A program made the position numbers and the translations under genes. Below, piece after piece: positions 7,948 through 16,530 of a DNA stretch of 64,000 bases. Numbering within the stretch: position 1 is the first letter of the stretch; each line of letters opens with the position of its first letter. The notes below the pieces were generated by a model, which saw nothing but the letters and a program-made list of their open reading frames with translations, ran no database searches and was not told the DNA's origin. This DNA is from Halomonas litopenaei (lineage in GTDB: Bacteria; Pseudomonadota; Gammaproteobacteria; Pseudomonadales; Halomonadaceae), in contig NZ_JAEKJT010000006.1 of assembly GCF_017303055.1 (NCBI RefSeq), forward strand, positions 1 to 64,000, in the 5' to 3' direction.

Positions 7948-9546
7948 ATGTCCGCCTCCAGCAGAAGGCCGCTAAGAAAAGCCGTCTTCATACCCACCTT
8001 TTCCATCATCATGGTGGCCGTGGCCACTGGCCTCATCAACAACGACATGCTGGTCGATGTTGCCAAAGGGGTCTTCTACATCTCCCTGTCTGACTTTGGC
8101 TGGCTGTATCAGCTGATTGCCGTAACGGCCCTGGTGGTGTCGGGCTTCATCTTCTTCTCCCGGGCCGGTGATATTCGGCTGGGTGGCAAGGATGCAACGC
8201 CTACCTTTTCCTTCGCTGCCACCTTCGCCATGGCGCTGACGGGAGGGATTGCCACGGGAGTCGTCACTTACTCCGTCAATGAACCGATCATCTATCTAGG
8301 CAACATCTACGGCGAAATCAGTCACCAGAGCTTCGCTCCCGGCAGTGGCGAGGCCGCCATCTTTGCCCTGGCAAGAAGCTTCCACAACTGGTCATTCATT
8401 CCCTACGCACTTTATTCCATCGTGGGGCTGATGATCGGCTACATGCACTTTAACCGCAGAGAACGCTTCTCGATCTCCTCAACCGTCAGCCCCGTACTGG
8501 GCAGGCACGGCAGCAAGATCTGGGTAAGGTCCCTGATCGATATCATTTCCGTTCTGGCCATCGCGCTCGGCCTGGCCTCTTCTCTTGGCGCAGGTCTGGC
8601 ATTGATCAGCTCAGGCATCGAGGCACAGTACGGCATCGAATCCAACGCCATGACCTGGCTGGTGCTGACGATTGCCATCTCGGCGATCTTCATCACCTCC
8701 GCTGTCTCGGGATTGAAACGCGGCATCCGCGTGCTGTCATCGATCAACGCCTATATCTTCTATGCCTTCGTCGCGATTCTGATCATTGTCGGGCCCCTCA
8801 ACTATATTCTGAGCCTGTCGGTGACAAGCCTCGGCTACTGGGCAGACAACTTCTTCCTTTGGGCTTTCGATACCAAGGAGTCTGGTGGCGAAGCGCTGGT
8901 CACCTGGTGGACGATGTATGACTGGTCGATCTGGATCGCCTACGCCCCCCTCATGGGACTGTTTCTGGCCCGTATCTCCTACGGCAGAACGCTCAGGGAG
9001 TTCCTCATCATCAACTGGATTCTGCCCTCGGTCTTCGGCCTGGTCTGGTTTGCCATCTGGGGTGGGTCCGCCCTCAAATGGCAGATGGATGGAACGCTGG
9101 ATCTGATTAGCATCATCAATGACAGCGGCGCCGTATCCGGACTCTGGGGCTTCCTCCAGCACCTGCCCATGGCCAGCCTGCTGGTACCGCTGGCGATTTT
9201 CACCCTGGTCATTTCGTTTGCAACGGCGGCAGACTCCATGTCATCGACCATCGCGACCATCTGCACCAGCAACATGTCCGCAGAAGAGGAGTCGCCCAAG
9301 CAGCAGAAGATTCTGTGGGGCCTGTCGATCGCGGCTATCGCCTATGTGATGGTGGCCTTCGGCGGGGGCGCCCAAGGCGTCGATGGCATCAAGTATCTTG
9401 CCGCAGCGGGAGGCTTTACCGTGGTCTTCCTGTTCGTGCTGATATTGATCAGCGCCGTGCGAACCTTCATGACTCGCTCACCCCAGGGTGCTGCTGAGCA
9501 GCCGGCCGAGGTCTCTCAGCCGGTGACGGGAGGCGTGAATGAGTAA
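7948..9546 (+). CDS. BCCT-family betaine/choline/carnitine-type transporter
   Basis: This inner-membrane carrier of about 532 residues has 12 hydrophobic helices. It shows BCCT-like blocks: GGIATGVVTYSVNEPIIYL where the family usually has a glycine-rich GxGxxxxxxxxEP stretch, and the tryptophan-rich WWTMYDWSIWIAYAPLMG helix followed by ARISYGRTLREF. BCCT proteins import quaternary-ammonium compounds using sodium or protons. The ATG at 7948 has a GGAG site; an ATG at 7879 would add 23 residues. The stop overlaps the next start by eight bases, so this gene and the lyase-like gene form a coupled pair. The pairing suggests a catabolised trimethylammonium amino acid as cargo rather than an osmolyte. 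Confidence 0.88.
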   Translation: MSASSRRPLRKAVFIPTFSIIMVAVATGLINNDMLVDVAKGVFYISLSDFGWLYQLIAVTALVVSGFIFFSRAGDIRLGGKDATPTFSFAATFAMALTGGIATGVVTYSVNEPIIYLGNIYGEISHQSFAPGSGEAAIFALARSFHNWSFIPYALYSIVGLMIGYMHFNRRERFSISSTVSPVLGRHGSKIWVRSLIDIISVLAIALGLASSLGAGLALISSGIEAQYGIESNAMTWLVLTIAISAIFITSAVSGLKRGIRVLSSINAYIFYAFVAILIIVGPLNYILSLSVTSLGYWADNFFLWAFDTKESGGEALVTWWTMYDWSIWIAYAPLMGLFLARISYGRTLREFLIINWILPSVFGLVWFAIWGGSALKWQMDGTLDLISIINDSGAVSGLWGFLQHLPMASLLVPLAIFTLVISFATAADSMSSTIATICTSNMSAEEESPKQQKILWGLSIAAIAYVMVAFGGGAQGVDGIKYLAAAGGFTVVFLFVLILISAVRTFMTRSPQGAAEQPAEVSQPVTGGVNE

Positions 9547-11059
9547 CCAGGTCGTCATCTCAGATGCAGCCCCCGGCTGGCTGGAGGTCATCGCCGTCGC
9601 ACGCCATGGAAGCGAGCTGACGCTGGATGAGGGTCGCTGGGCACGCATCGAGCGGGCCCGCCAGGTGGTCGAGCAGATGGCGGATGCCAGCACTCCCTAC
9701 TATGGCATCAACACCGGCCTGGGAGCGCTGTGTGACGTGGTGCTGGATCGCCAGCAGCTAAGTGACCTGTCGCGCAATACCCTGATGAGCCATGCCTGCG
9801 GAGTCGGAGCCCCCCTGCGGGTCGAACAGGTCCGTGCCATCATGTGCTGCGCGGTCATCAACTGGAGCCATGGGCATTCGGGCATCAGCCCGGGCATCGT
9901 CCAGGGACTGCTGGCATTTCTTAATATGGGCATCACCCCGGTGGTGCCAGGCCGGGGGTCTGTTGGCTACCTCACACACATGGCCCATATTGGTCTGGCC
10001 TTGCTGGGCGTCGGTGAAGTCGACCATGCCGGTGAACGACGCCCCGCCAGCGACGTACTCGCTCAGCATGCGCTGACGCCCGTCGTGCTGGGTCCCAAGG
10101 ATGGGCTCAGTCTGGTCAATGGCACCGCCGCCATGACAGGGCTTGCCTGTATCGCCCTGGACGATGCCCATGTGCTGGCCGACTGGGCCGACGCCATCGG
10201 CGCTGTCAGTTTCGAGGCGCTGTCAGGCCAGCAGGCTGCCTTCACGCCTGAGGTGCTGGCGCTGAAGGGTCAGCCTGGCGTGGTGCGCAGTGGCGCCAAC
10301 TTGCGGCGACTGCTAGCCGACAGCCAGCACCTGCAGCAGTGTCAGGGCCACCACCTGCAGGATGCGCTCAGCCTGCGGGCCATGCCCCAGGTCCATGGCA
10401 GTTGCCGGGAACAGCTTGAGCACGCGATACGCCTGGTCGACGGAGAGATCAGCGCAGCTACCGACAATCCTCTGGTGATCGGCGAAGGCCCACATGCCAG
10501 GATCGTGTCACAGGCCAATCCTCATGGGGCGCCGGTCGCCCTGGCCTGTGACAGCCTCGCCATGGCGGTGTGTGAGTGGGCATCTATCTCGGAGCGTCGA
10601 AGCTATCGCCTGGTCACTCCCCAGGCCAGCGAGCTTCCCGCCTTTCTCACCCGCGACAGCGGAGTGAAGTCCGGACTGATGATTGCCCAGTACACGGCAG
10701 CGTCGCTGGCGGCAGAGGTCAAGCGACTGGCTCTGCCCGCATCGGTCGATAACTATCTCACCTCTGGTCTGCAGGAAGATCACCTCAGTTTCGGCGACAG
10801 CGCTGCGCTCAAGCTCGACCAGGCGCTGGAAGGCGCTCTTCGCGTGCTCAGTATCGAGCTGTTACTGGCCGTGCAGGCATTGGACTTGATTCCGAACACG
10901 GGCTTTGGCCTGGGAGCCGAGCTCACACGGCGCCTGGTCAGAGAGCGTATCGTTCACTATGACGAAAGTCGGCCGCTGCATCAGGACATGGAACAGGCCC
11001 TGTCGCTACTGAAAAGTGCCACCGCCATCGCGGAGGTACGACGTCTACTCAACGCGTGA
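9539..11059 (+). CDS. Ammonia-lyase-fold enzyme lacking the MIO motif, candidate betaine (ergothioneine/hercynine) lyase
   Basis: The 506-residue protein clearly belongs to the HAL/PAL aromatic amino acid lyase family. It has YGINTGLG near the N-terminus, the SLVNGTAAMTGLA block, DNPLVIGEG, and the QEDHLSFGDSAALK region. The MIO-forming site, normally GSVGASGDLAPLAH, reads GSVGYLTHMAH (bases about 9958-9990), so Ala-Ser-Gly is deleted. Ordinary HAL/PAL chemistry needs that cofactor. Ergothionase, which eliminates trimethylamine from ergothioneine, is a known relative that works without MIO. Together with the coupled BCCT carrier, a lyase for ergothioneine, hercynine or a similar betaine is the best guess. 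An inactive paralogue is the alternative. Confidence 0.82.
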   Translation: MSNQVVISDAAPGWLEVIAVARHGSELTLDEGRWARIERARQVVEQMADASTPYYGINTGLGALCDVVLDRQQLSDLSRNTLMSHACGVGAPLRVEQVRAIMCCAVINWSHGHSGISPGIVQGLLAFLNMGITPVVPGRGSVGYLTHMAHIGLALLGVGEVDHAGERRPASDVLAQHALTPVVLGPKDGLSLVNGTAAMTGLACIALDDAHVLADWADAIGAVSFEALSGQQAAFTPEVLALKGQPGVVRSGANLRRLLADSQHLQQCQGHHLQDALSLRAMPQVHGSCREQLEHAIRLVDGEISAATDNPLVIGEGPHARIVSQANPHGAPVALACDSLAMAVCEWASISERRSYRLVTPQASELPAFLTRDSGVKSGLMIAQYTAASLAAEVKRLALPASVDNYLTSGLQEDHLSFGDSAALKLDQALEGALRVLSIELLLAVQALDLIPNTGFGLGAELTRRLVRERIVHYDESRPLHQDMEQALSLLKSATAIAEVRRLLNA

Positions 11060-11220
11060 GATGACCGTCCTTGCTTGCCCCGGGCCAGCAGAACGATGGC
11101 CCAGGGTCAGCACTGCGCTGCCAAAAGGCGATTCGCAACAGTTCGACAAGGAAGATTAAGCTTTCGATAAGCTTCGACACCTACAGTGATGGCCATGCCT
11201 TTCCCCATGGACGCGATGAC

Positions 11221-12015
11221 ATGGCCACACCACTCCCAGCCTCGAGGCAGGCCCTCTTCAGGCCCGCGCTAGACCAACACCAGGGCCCCACAGCCACACC
11301 GCCGACAAGCATCGCGGTGGGTGTCACGGTCCCTGCTGCCTGCGCCTCGGCCAAGACGTTGGCCTGGCTTTCCGGCCAGCACAGCCTGGAAGCTGCCCAC
11401 CTGGTGAGCACCGCCTTCCAACGTCGGCACAATGCTGCCGTCAGCCACCAGTATGCTCGCCTACTGGCCCTCTACGCAGACAGCGGTGAGCTGCTGGCGA
11501 CCACTGGCCTGAAGCGGGCGGATGAGGGCAGCTTGATGGTAGAGCGCTACCTGACGGCCCCCGTCGACCAGGTGCTCGCCTCCCAGGGGGTGGCCACGTC
11601 GGCCCCGCCGCGTCACACCATCATGGAAGTGGGCGCCCTGTCGAGTGCCTCCCCCGGGGCTGGCCGACGCCTGATGCTGGCTCTGGTCCTCGTACTGGAA
11701 CAGTTGAACATCGACTGGCTGGTCGTCACTGCGTCGCGTGACGTCAGGAATGGTCTCGGGCGCCTGGGCATTGCGCTAACGCCCCTCGCCAGCGCTCGCC
11801 GCCACTGCTTGCCTGCCACCGAGAACTGGGGTCGCTACTACGAAGGCGACCCGAGGGTCGTGGTCATTCGGCCTCTGCAGGTCGCGCTGAGCATGCGCTC
11901 GACGCCAATGGGCAACATGCTCTTGTCCAGTGCCCCTCGGCTAGCTGCCCACGCCGTGACGCCTACTCCGGCGCTGCCGCCAGTGCCAGCTCCGGAGTTC
12001 CATTGCCATGGATAA
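11221..12015 (+). CDS. Thermostable-hemolysin-family protein (GNAT-like)
   Basis: This 264-residue product matches the thermostable hemolysin (delta-VPH) family. It has the run GLKRADEGSLMVERYLTAP, the block EVGALSSASPGAGRRLM, the DWLVVTASRDVRNGLGRLGI segment and the closing NWGRYYEGDPRVVV. Although named hemolysin, the family has an acyltransferase (GNAT/autoinducer-synthase-like) fold as far as I recall, and no signal peptide is visible here. The start is uncertain: ATG 11221 lacks a clear ribosome site and ATG 11071 is in frame further upstream. It overlaps the next gene by eight bases and leads a four-gene operon, which points to an enzyme in a biosynthetic route rather than a toxin. Confidence 0.85.
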   Translation: MATPLPASRQALFRPALDQHQGPTATPPTSIAVGVTVPAACASAKTLAWLSGQHSLEAAHLVSTAFQRRHNAAVSHQYARLLALYADSGELLATTGLKRADEGSLMVERYLTAPVDQVLASQGVATSAPPRHTIMEVGALSSASPGAGRRLMLALVLVLEQLNIDWLVVTASRDVRNGLGRLGIALTPLASARRHCLPATENWGRYYEGDPRVVVIRPLQVALSMRSTPMGNMLLSSAPRLAAHAVTPTPALPPVPAPEFHCHG

Positions 12016-13741
12016 CCTGCTGAAGCGGCTGGAACAACGGGCGACCCTCGCGCCACGTTCAGCGAGCCTGCGAGGCGCTACTGCCAGCGGCAAACTGGTG
12101 GCGCTGGATGCCCGCCAGTTGCACGATAGCGTCACCGCATTGGCACAGCAGCTTGCCCAGACGGGCGTTCGTCATATCGCTATTGCCGGCCACAACTCCC
12201 CCGCCTGGCTGGTGGCTCAACTGGCGGCTTGGCGCGCAGGATTACCTGTCACCCCGATACCCTCCTTCTTCAGCGATGATCAGGTGACCCATCTGCTCTC
12301 CACCACGGGCCTGGATGGCATCCTGATCACCGACGGCAGTTCACTTGACCGCTGGGTCGACGCTCGCCTACTGCCGGTCTTCGACCGCGGGCTCTTACCT
12401 GAACAGCAACCGCCACACGGCATCGGCGTCGAGCCCGACGTGGCCCTGTTTCAGCGGGCCAGTGTTCCCGCCCCAATGCCCGCGGAAACACGCTTGATCA
12501 CCTTCACCTCCGGCACCACGGGTACCCCGAAAGGCGTTTGTCTATCGGGCCCCCACCTTGAGTCGGTGCTACTCGGACTGGACGACCGATTGCAGGGCAT
12601 TGAGCTGACACGACATGGCGTCGTGCTGCCATTGGCGGTGCTTCTTGAGCATCTGGCAGGGGCTCTGTACGCGCTTTGGAGAGGGGCAGAAGTGATCATC
12701 GACCCTCCTCAGGTGACCGGTCTCGAGGGCAGTGGCAACCTATCGTGCCCCCACTGGCAGCGCTGGCTAGCCGGTCGCCAACCCGACAGCTTGATCCTCG
12801 TCCCCGCCCTGTTGGCGGCTCTGTGCCAGATAGCTCGACAAGAAGACGACGCCCCATGGATGACATCGCTGAACCTGGTTGCCGTAGGCGGTGACCATGT
12901 ACCTCCGGTACTGCTTGCCGATGCCAAAGCGCTGAAGCTGCCCGTCGCACAGGGCTACGGGATGTCCGAAATGGGCTCGGTGGTTTGCTTGAGTCGCCCC
13001 GATGAACCCCAGGATGGCCGCGTCGGGCGCCCGCTGAAAGGACGTGATATCACCACAGACCCATCGGGGCAGTTACTCGTGCATGGCCCACGTATGCTCG
13101 GCTATCTGGGCGAGGCGACTGACACAGGGCCTGGCCCGATGGATGTGCCCTGGCCCAGCGGTGATCTGGGTGAGCAGCATCATGGCGGGCATTGGCACCT
13201 TAGCGGACGTCAACGCAATGTCATCATCCTGTCGACGGGACGCAACCTCAGCCCCGAGTGGATAGAGGCCGAACTGGCAACCCTTGCCGGTATCGACCGA
13301 GCCTTTGTCTTTGGCGATGGCCTGCCAGGCCTACTGGCGCTCGCCACTCTGTCATCCTGCCAGGTCGATACGACGGCCATCGATTCGGCCATCGCCTCAC
13401 TCAACCAACGGCTACCGGATTACGCCAGGATCCACGGCTGGGCACCGTTGACCGCCGCGCTGCCCGGGCTACCCACGCCACTGTCAGAAGCCAGTCACGA
13501 ACTGACCAGCAACGGCCGACTGCGCCGTGACGGTGTTCGCCTGCGCAGGCATCGCGATATGCAGCGCCTGGCGGAGCAGAGCTTCTGTGAAGCGCCCCCG
13601 TCGGAGCAAACCCCATGCGATCCCTCGCTCGCACTGCCTGGCGACAGCGCAGATAACGTCACCAACTCCCTTGTTGAACCGCTCTACCGCTTCTCCCCTC
13701 AACGTGTTACCCGACAGCCAGGAAGGCCATCCGATGAATAA
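12008..13741 (+). CDS. AMP-forming acyl ligase
   Basis: This 577-residue member of the ANL superfamily has the ATP-binding loop TFTSGTTGTPKGVCLS (about residues 161-176), GYGMSEMG, SGDLGEQ and LSGRQRNVIILSTGRNLSP. It should activate a carboxylic acid as acyl-AMP and perhaps pass it to CoA or another acceptor. In the C-terminal A10 motif the usual catalytic Lys is Arg (SNGRLRRDGV), an unusual change that may weaken or alter the first half-reaction. About 65 low-complexity residues follow. The gene overlaps its upstream neighbour by eight bases and the next gene by eight bases, so it belongs to the same operon. Confidence 0.9.
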   Translation: MDNLLKRLEQRATLAPRSASLRGATASGKLVALDARQLHDSVTALAQQLAQTGVRHIAIAGHNSPAWLVAQLAAWRAGLPVTPIPSFFSDDQVTHLLSTTGLDGILITDGSSLDRWVDARLLPVFDRGLLPEQQPPHGIGVEPDVALFQRASVPAPMPAETRLITFTSGTTGTPKGVCLSGPHLESVLLGLDDRLQGIELTRHGVVLPLAVLLEHLAGALYALWRGAEVIIDPPQVTGLEGSGNLSCPHWQRWLAGRQPDSLILVPALLAALCQIARQEDDAPWMTSLNLVAVGGDHVPPVLLADAKALKLPVAQGYGMSEMGSVVCLSRPDEPQDGRVGRPLKGRDITTDPSGQLLVHGPRMLGYLGEATDTGPGPMDVPWPSGDLGEQHHGGHWHLSGRQRNVIILSTGRNLSPEWIEAELATLAGIDRAFVFGDGLPGLLALATLSSCQVDTTAIDSAIASLNQRLPDYARIHGWAPLTAALPGLPTPLSEASHELTSNGRLRRDGVRLRRHRDMQRLAEQSFCEAPPSEQTPCDPSLALPGDSADNVTNSLVEPLYRFSPQRVTRQPGRPSDE

Positions 13742-14510
13742 CCCCATGCACGCAGTACCTGCCCCGGCACCCCCCCTGCCAAACACCGGTGCCCAGCCGG
13801 GCTTCTATCAGGCGCTGCTTGACGCCACCCAGGGCGAGCGGCAAAGGCTGATGAACGGAGCACTGGTCACGCGAGGCCTGGCGGGTGAACTTAGCCTGGG
13901 GGAATACCGTGCTTTCCTGGCCCAGGCCTATCACCATGTCAGCCACACCGTCACCTTGATGATGGCCTGTGGCAGCGAGCTTAGCCGGTACGCACCAGCG
14001 CTAGGACATCACCGCTACCAGGCGCTAGCCAATGCGCTTACCGACTACATCGAGGAAGAGAAGGGCCACGAGCATTGGATTCTCGATGATCTTGAGGCGA
14101 CCGGCATTGATCGCGAGGTAGCTCGCTCACGGCCGCCGCTACACGAGACCGAGCTGATGGTCGCCTACGCCTACGACAGCATTCGCAGACGCCATCCCCT
14201 CACCATGTTTGGCATGGTGCTGGTACTGGAAGGCACCAGCACATCGGCTGCCAGTCAGGCAGGCCGTGCCATCCGCGACAGTTTGGGGCTCGGCGACGAT
14301 GCCTTCCACTATCTGTTCTCCCACGGTGAGCTCGACGTCTCGCACATGGCCTTCTTTGCCAAGCTGATGGACACGCTGACGTCGCCAGATGACCAGGCCC
14401 AGATCATCCATGCGGCGAAGGCCTTCTATCGCCTCTATGGCGCCGTGCATGAAGCGGCGCTCCAGGACGCCACCCACTGGCAGGGGCAGGTTTGCGAGGA
14501 CGCACCATGA
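13734..14510 (+). CDS. Heme-oxygenase-like diiron oxidase (TenA-like fold)
   Basis: This 258-residue all-helical protein looks like the heme-oxygenase-like diiron oxidase group (UndA, BesC and SznF-type enzymes), often annotated TenA or iron-containing redox enzyme. Candidate iron ligands are in the right order: EEEKGHEHW (Glu and His), MVLVLEG (Glu), and HGELDVSH (His, Asp, His). Such enzymes desaturate, decarboxylate or N-oxygenate small substrates. TenA proper would show a Cys nucleophile and thiamine-gene context, neither of which is evident. The ATG at 13734 overlaps the ligase stop; the stop shares ATGA with the next gene. The substrate is probably the product of the neighbouring ligase or acyltransferase. 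Confidence 0.82.
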   Translation: MNNPMHAVPAPAPPLPNTGAQPGFYQALLDATQGERQRLMNGALVTRGLAGELSLGEYRAFLAQAYHHVSHTVTLMMACGSELSRYAPALGHHRYQALANALTDYIEEEKGHEHWILDDLEATGIDREVARSRPPLHETELMVAYAYDSIRRRHPLTMFGMVLVLEGTSTSAASQAGRAIRDSLGLGDDAFHYLFSHGELDVSHMAFFAKLMDTLTSPDDQAQIIHAAKAFYRLYGAVHEAALQDATHWQGQVCEDAP

Positions 14511-15343
14511 GCACCTTGTGCAATCAACGGGTGCTGCTCACCGGGGCTTCCGGCGGCATCGGCTCAGCGCTTGCCCGCCAACTTGATGAGGAGGGAGCCA
14601 CCCTCTGGCTGGTGGGTAGAGATACCGGCAAGCTGCGCGCGCTCGTCAAACAGCTAGGTGGCGACCTGCCCCGGCACCGCCTACTGGGCGAGGTCGACCT
14701 TACCCTTCCCGCCGGGCGCCAACGGGTACTTTCCTGGCTGCAGGAAACGCCCTTGGAGCAGCGACCCTCGACGCTGATACAGTTGGCCGGCATCAATCAC
14801 TTGGGGTGGTTTCAGCACCACCCACAACAGAACATCGCCGACATCCTGAACACCAACCTGACGTCGACCCTTCTGCTGACCCACACGCTGCTGCCTCTTT
14901 TCCTTGAACAACCGGCCGCGACGCTTTACTTCGTGGGCTCGTTGCTCGGCCACATCGGCCATCCGGGATACGCCGCCTACTGCGCCAGCAAGGCCGGGCT
15001 CAAGGGATTCACCGAGGCACTGGGGCGAGAGCTGGCAGCCACCTCGGTGCGCGTCCAGTACCTGGCTCCACGGGCCACCCGCACCAGCATGAACGACAAG
15101 ACGGCCGAGGCAATGAACGCCTCCCTCGGCAACGCGGTCGACACCCCCGAGGCCGTTGCCGATGCCATCGTCGCGCAACTGAAAAGCGGCCAACAGCGCA
15201 GGCGTCTGGGAACAGCCGAGCGCCTGTTCGACACGCTCAATGGTCTTGCACCAGGCGTGGTCGACAGGGGAATCAACAAGAAGCTGCCCCACATTGCGAG
15301 ACACTTGGACGCTCGTGCTCCGCTTGAACGTAACGAAACGTGA
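14507..15343 (+). CDS. SDR oxidoreductase, last gene of hemolysin-family operon
   Basis: This is a 278-residue short-chain dehydrogenase. It shows the NAD(P) motif TGASGGIGSA, an NxAG-like LAGINH, and the catalytic YAAYCASK. The later part (YLAPRATRTSM, then a C-terminal helix-rich tail) resembles SDRs that act on acyl or keto lipids. ATG 14507 overlaps the previous stop as ATGA, so translation is coupled. In context it would reduce or oxidise an intermediate made by the ligase, acyltransferase-like protein and diiron enzyme. Confidence 0.87.
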   Translation: MSTLCNQRVLLTGASGGIGSALARQLDEEGATLWLVGRDTGKLRALVKQLGGDLPRHRLLGEVDLTLPAGRQRVLSWLQETPLEQRPSTLIQLAGINHLGWFQHHPQQNIADILNTNLTSTLLLTHTLLPLFLEQPAATLYFVGSLLGHIGHPGYAAYCASKAGLKGFTEALGRELAATSVRVQYLAPRATRTSMNDKTAEAMNASLGNAVDTPEAVADAIVAQLKSGQQRRRLGTAERLFDTLNGLAPGVVDRGINKKLPHIARHLDARAPLERNET

Positions 15344-15517
15344 CATATATGACGCCATGGGAGGCTGGTAGCCGTACAAGCAGAGCCTGATGCATCATCG
15401 TGTCCCACTCCGTCGAACAAGCATCGACAAGATCTCGGCCGGTTCAAACAAGATGGCGGAATCGCCACCGCACAAGCCCTGTTTTCAGCTCTTGCGCGAC
15501 TATTGTGCTGCGCCGAC

Positions 15518-15549
15518 TTGACCCTTGTGCTGCACCAAGGTTCTAGTCT
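15518..15549 (+). promoter_or_regulatory. MerR/CueR-type promoter with 20-bp spacer
   Basis: A -35 box TTGACC (15518-15523) and a -10 box TAGTCT (15544-15549) are separated by 20 bp. The spacer region holds the dyad CCTTG-N8-CAAGG (15523-15540). Over-long spacers with a central dyad are typical of MerR-family metal-responsive promoters, and the TTGACC...AAGGTT pattern resembles CueR sites. It lies about 90 bases before the glutaredoxin-MauE gene in a copper-resistance island. No merR/cueR gene is in the window. Confidence 0.6.
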
Positions 15550-15640
15550 GTGGTGAGAGTCCCGGAAACGTGCTGATTGCGCGTGTCAACGCGGCAATAC
15601 GCTCGCCGGGGTTATTTTCATGCCACCACGGAGGGAACCG

Positions 15641-16420
15641 ATGAGCAACACGGCCACACGCCACGCGCATGAGACATCTTCCCCCACCGCCGACGTCTAT
15701 CGGATGAAGACGGATCAACACCTGTGCCCCTTCGGCCTGAAAACACTGTCGCTCCTCAAACGAAAGGGCTACCAGGTTAACGATCATACTTTGACCTCAC
15801 GGGAAGCCATCGACCGCTTTAAGCAGGAAGCCGGCGTCGAGACGACGCCCCAGGTTTACATCGGAGGCGAGCGAGTCGGCGGCTACGAGGATCTGCGACG
15901 CCACCTCGGCATGAGTGTCCCCAGCGACAAGGACGTCAGCTACCGCCCTGTCATCGCCATCTTTGCCACGGCACTGTTGATCGGTCTGGCCGTCAGCTGG
16001 GCTAGCGGGCAGGCGCTCGTATCGCTGCACACTCTCGAATCTGCCGTGGCATCCGCCATGGTGCTGCTAGGTCTTCAGAAACTGCAGGACGTGGAAAGCT
16101 TCAGCACCATGTTTCTGAACTACGACCTACTCGCCCAACGAGAAGTGCGCTATGGCTACCTCTACCCCTACGCCGAAACACTGGCCGGGATACTGATGCT
16201 GGCAGGCACCTTAACCTGGATCGCAGCACCGGTCGCGCTGTTCATTGGCACAATCGGCGCCTTCTCGGTGTTCAAGGCCGTCTACATCGACAAGCGCGAA
16301 TTAAAATGCGCCTGCGTCGGCGGCAACAGCAATGTACCGCTCGGTTTCGTATCTCTGACAGAGAACCTGGTCATGGTGTTAATGGGGCTTTGGATGCCGG
16401 CCAAGGCACTCATGACATAA
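15641..16420 (+). CDS. Glutaredoxin domain fused to MauE/DoxX-like membrane domain
   Basis: This protein has 259 residues. Residues about 25-95 form a glutaredoxin-like domain: CPFG replaces the usual CPYC, so only one active-site Cys remains, and the TTPQVYIGGERVGGYEDL segment is classic. Four membrane helices follow, of the MauE/vitamin-K-reductase-like type, with a CACVGG pair near the end of the domain. It could shuttle thiol redox across the inner membrane, perhaps helping periplasmic copper proteins. ATG 15641 has a GGAGGG site; an ATG at 15620 is unlikely. The neighbouring copper genes on the other strand and the CueR-like promoter suggest copper induction. Confidence 0.8.
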   Translation: MSNTATRHAHETSSPTADVYRMKTDQHLCPFGLKTLSLLKRKGYQVNDHTLTSREAIDRFKQEAGVETTPQVYIGGERVGGYEDLRRHLGMSVPSDKDVSYRPVIAIFATALLIGLAVSWASGQALVSLHTLESAVASAMVLLGLQKLQDVESFSTMFLNYDLLAQREVRYGYLYPYAETLAGILMLAGTLTWIAAPVALFIGTIGAFSVFKAVYIDKRELKCACVGGNSNVPLGFVSLTENLVMVLMGLWMPAKALMT

Positions 16421-16484
16421 AAATTGTATACATCTGGCGCTCTTGGATAGAAGAAACGTCTGACCGCGCCGCGCCTCATCCTAG

Positions 16485-16518
16485 AAAAAACCGCCAGAAA
16501 ATATCTGGCGGTTTCTTT
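16485..16518. terminator. Bidirectional Rho-independent terminator
   Basis: The stem AAACCGCCAGA and TCTGGCGGTTT (16488-16498 and 16504-16514) has a 5-base loop and A/T runs on both sides. It separates the convergent glutaredoxin-MauE gene and the small secreted protein gene. Confidence 0.85.
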
Positions 16519-16530
16519 ACCGTGACGCCT

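Noticed and set aside
11221..12015. Secreted pore-forming hemolysin
   Set aside because: No signal peptide or amphipathic pore segment; the operon partners are enzymes, so the family name is probably misleading.
13734..14510. TenA thiaminase linked to the nearby TPP riboswitches
   Set aside because: It lies about 6 kb away in a separate operon without a THI box, and its Glu/His/Asp pattern fits diiron oxidases better.
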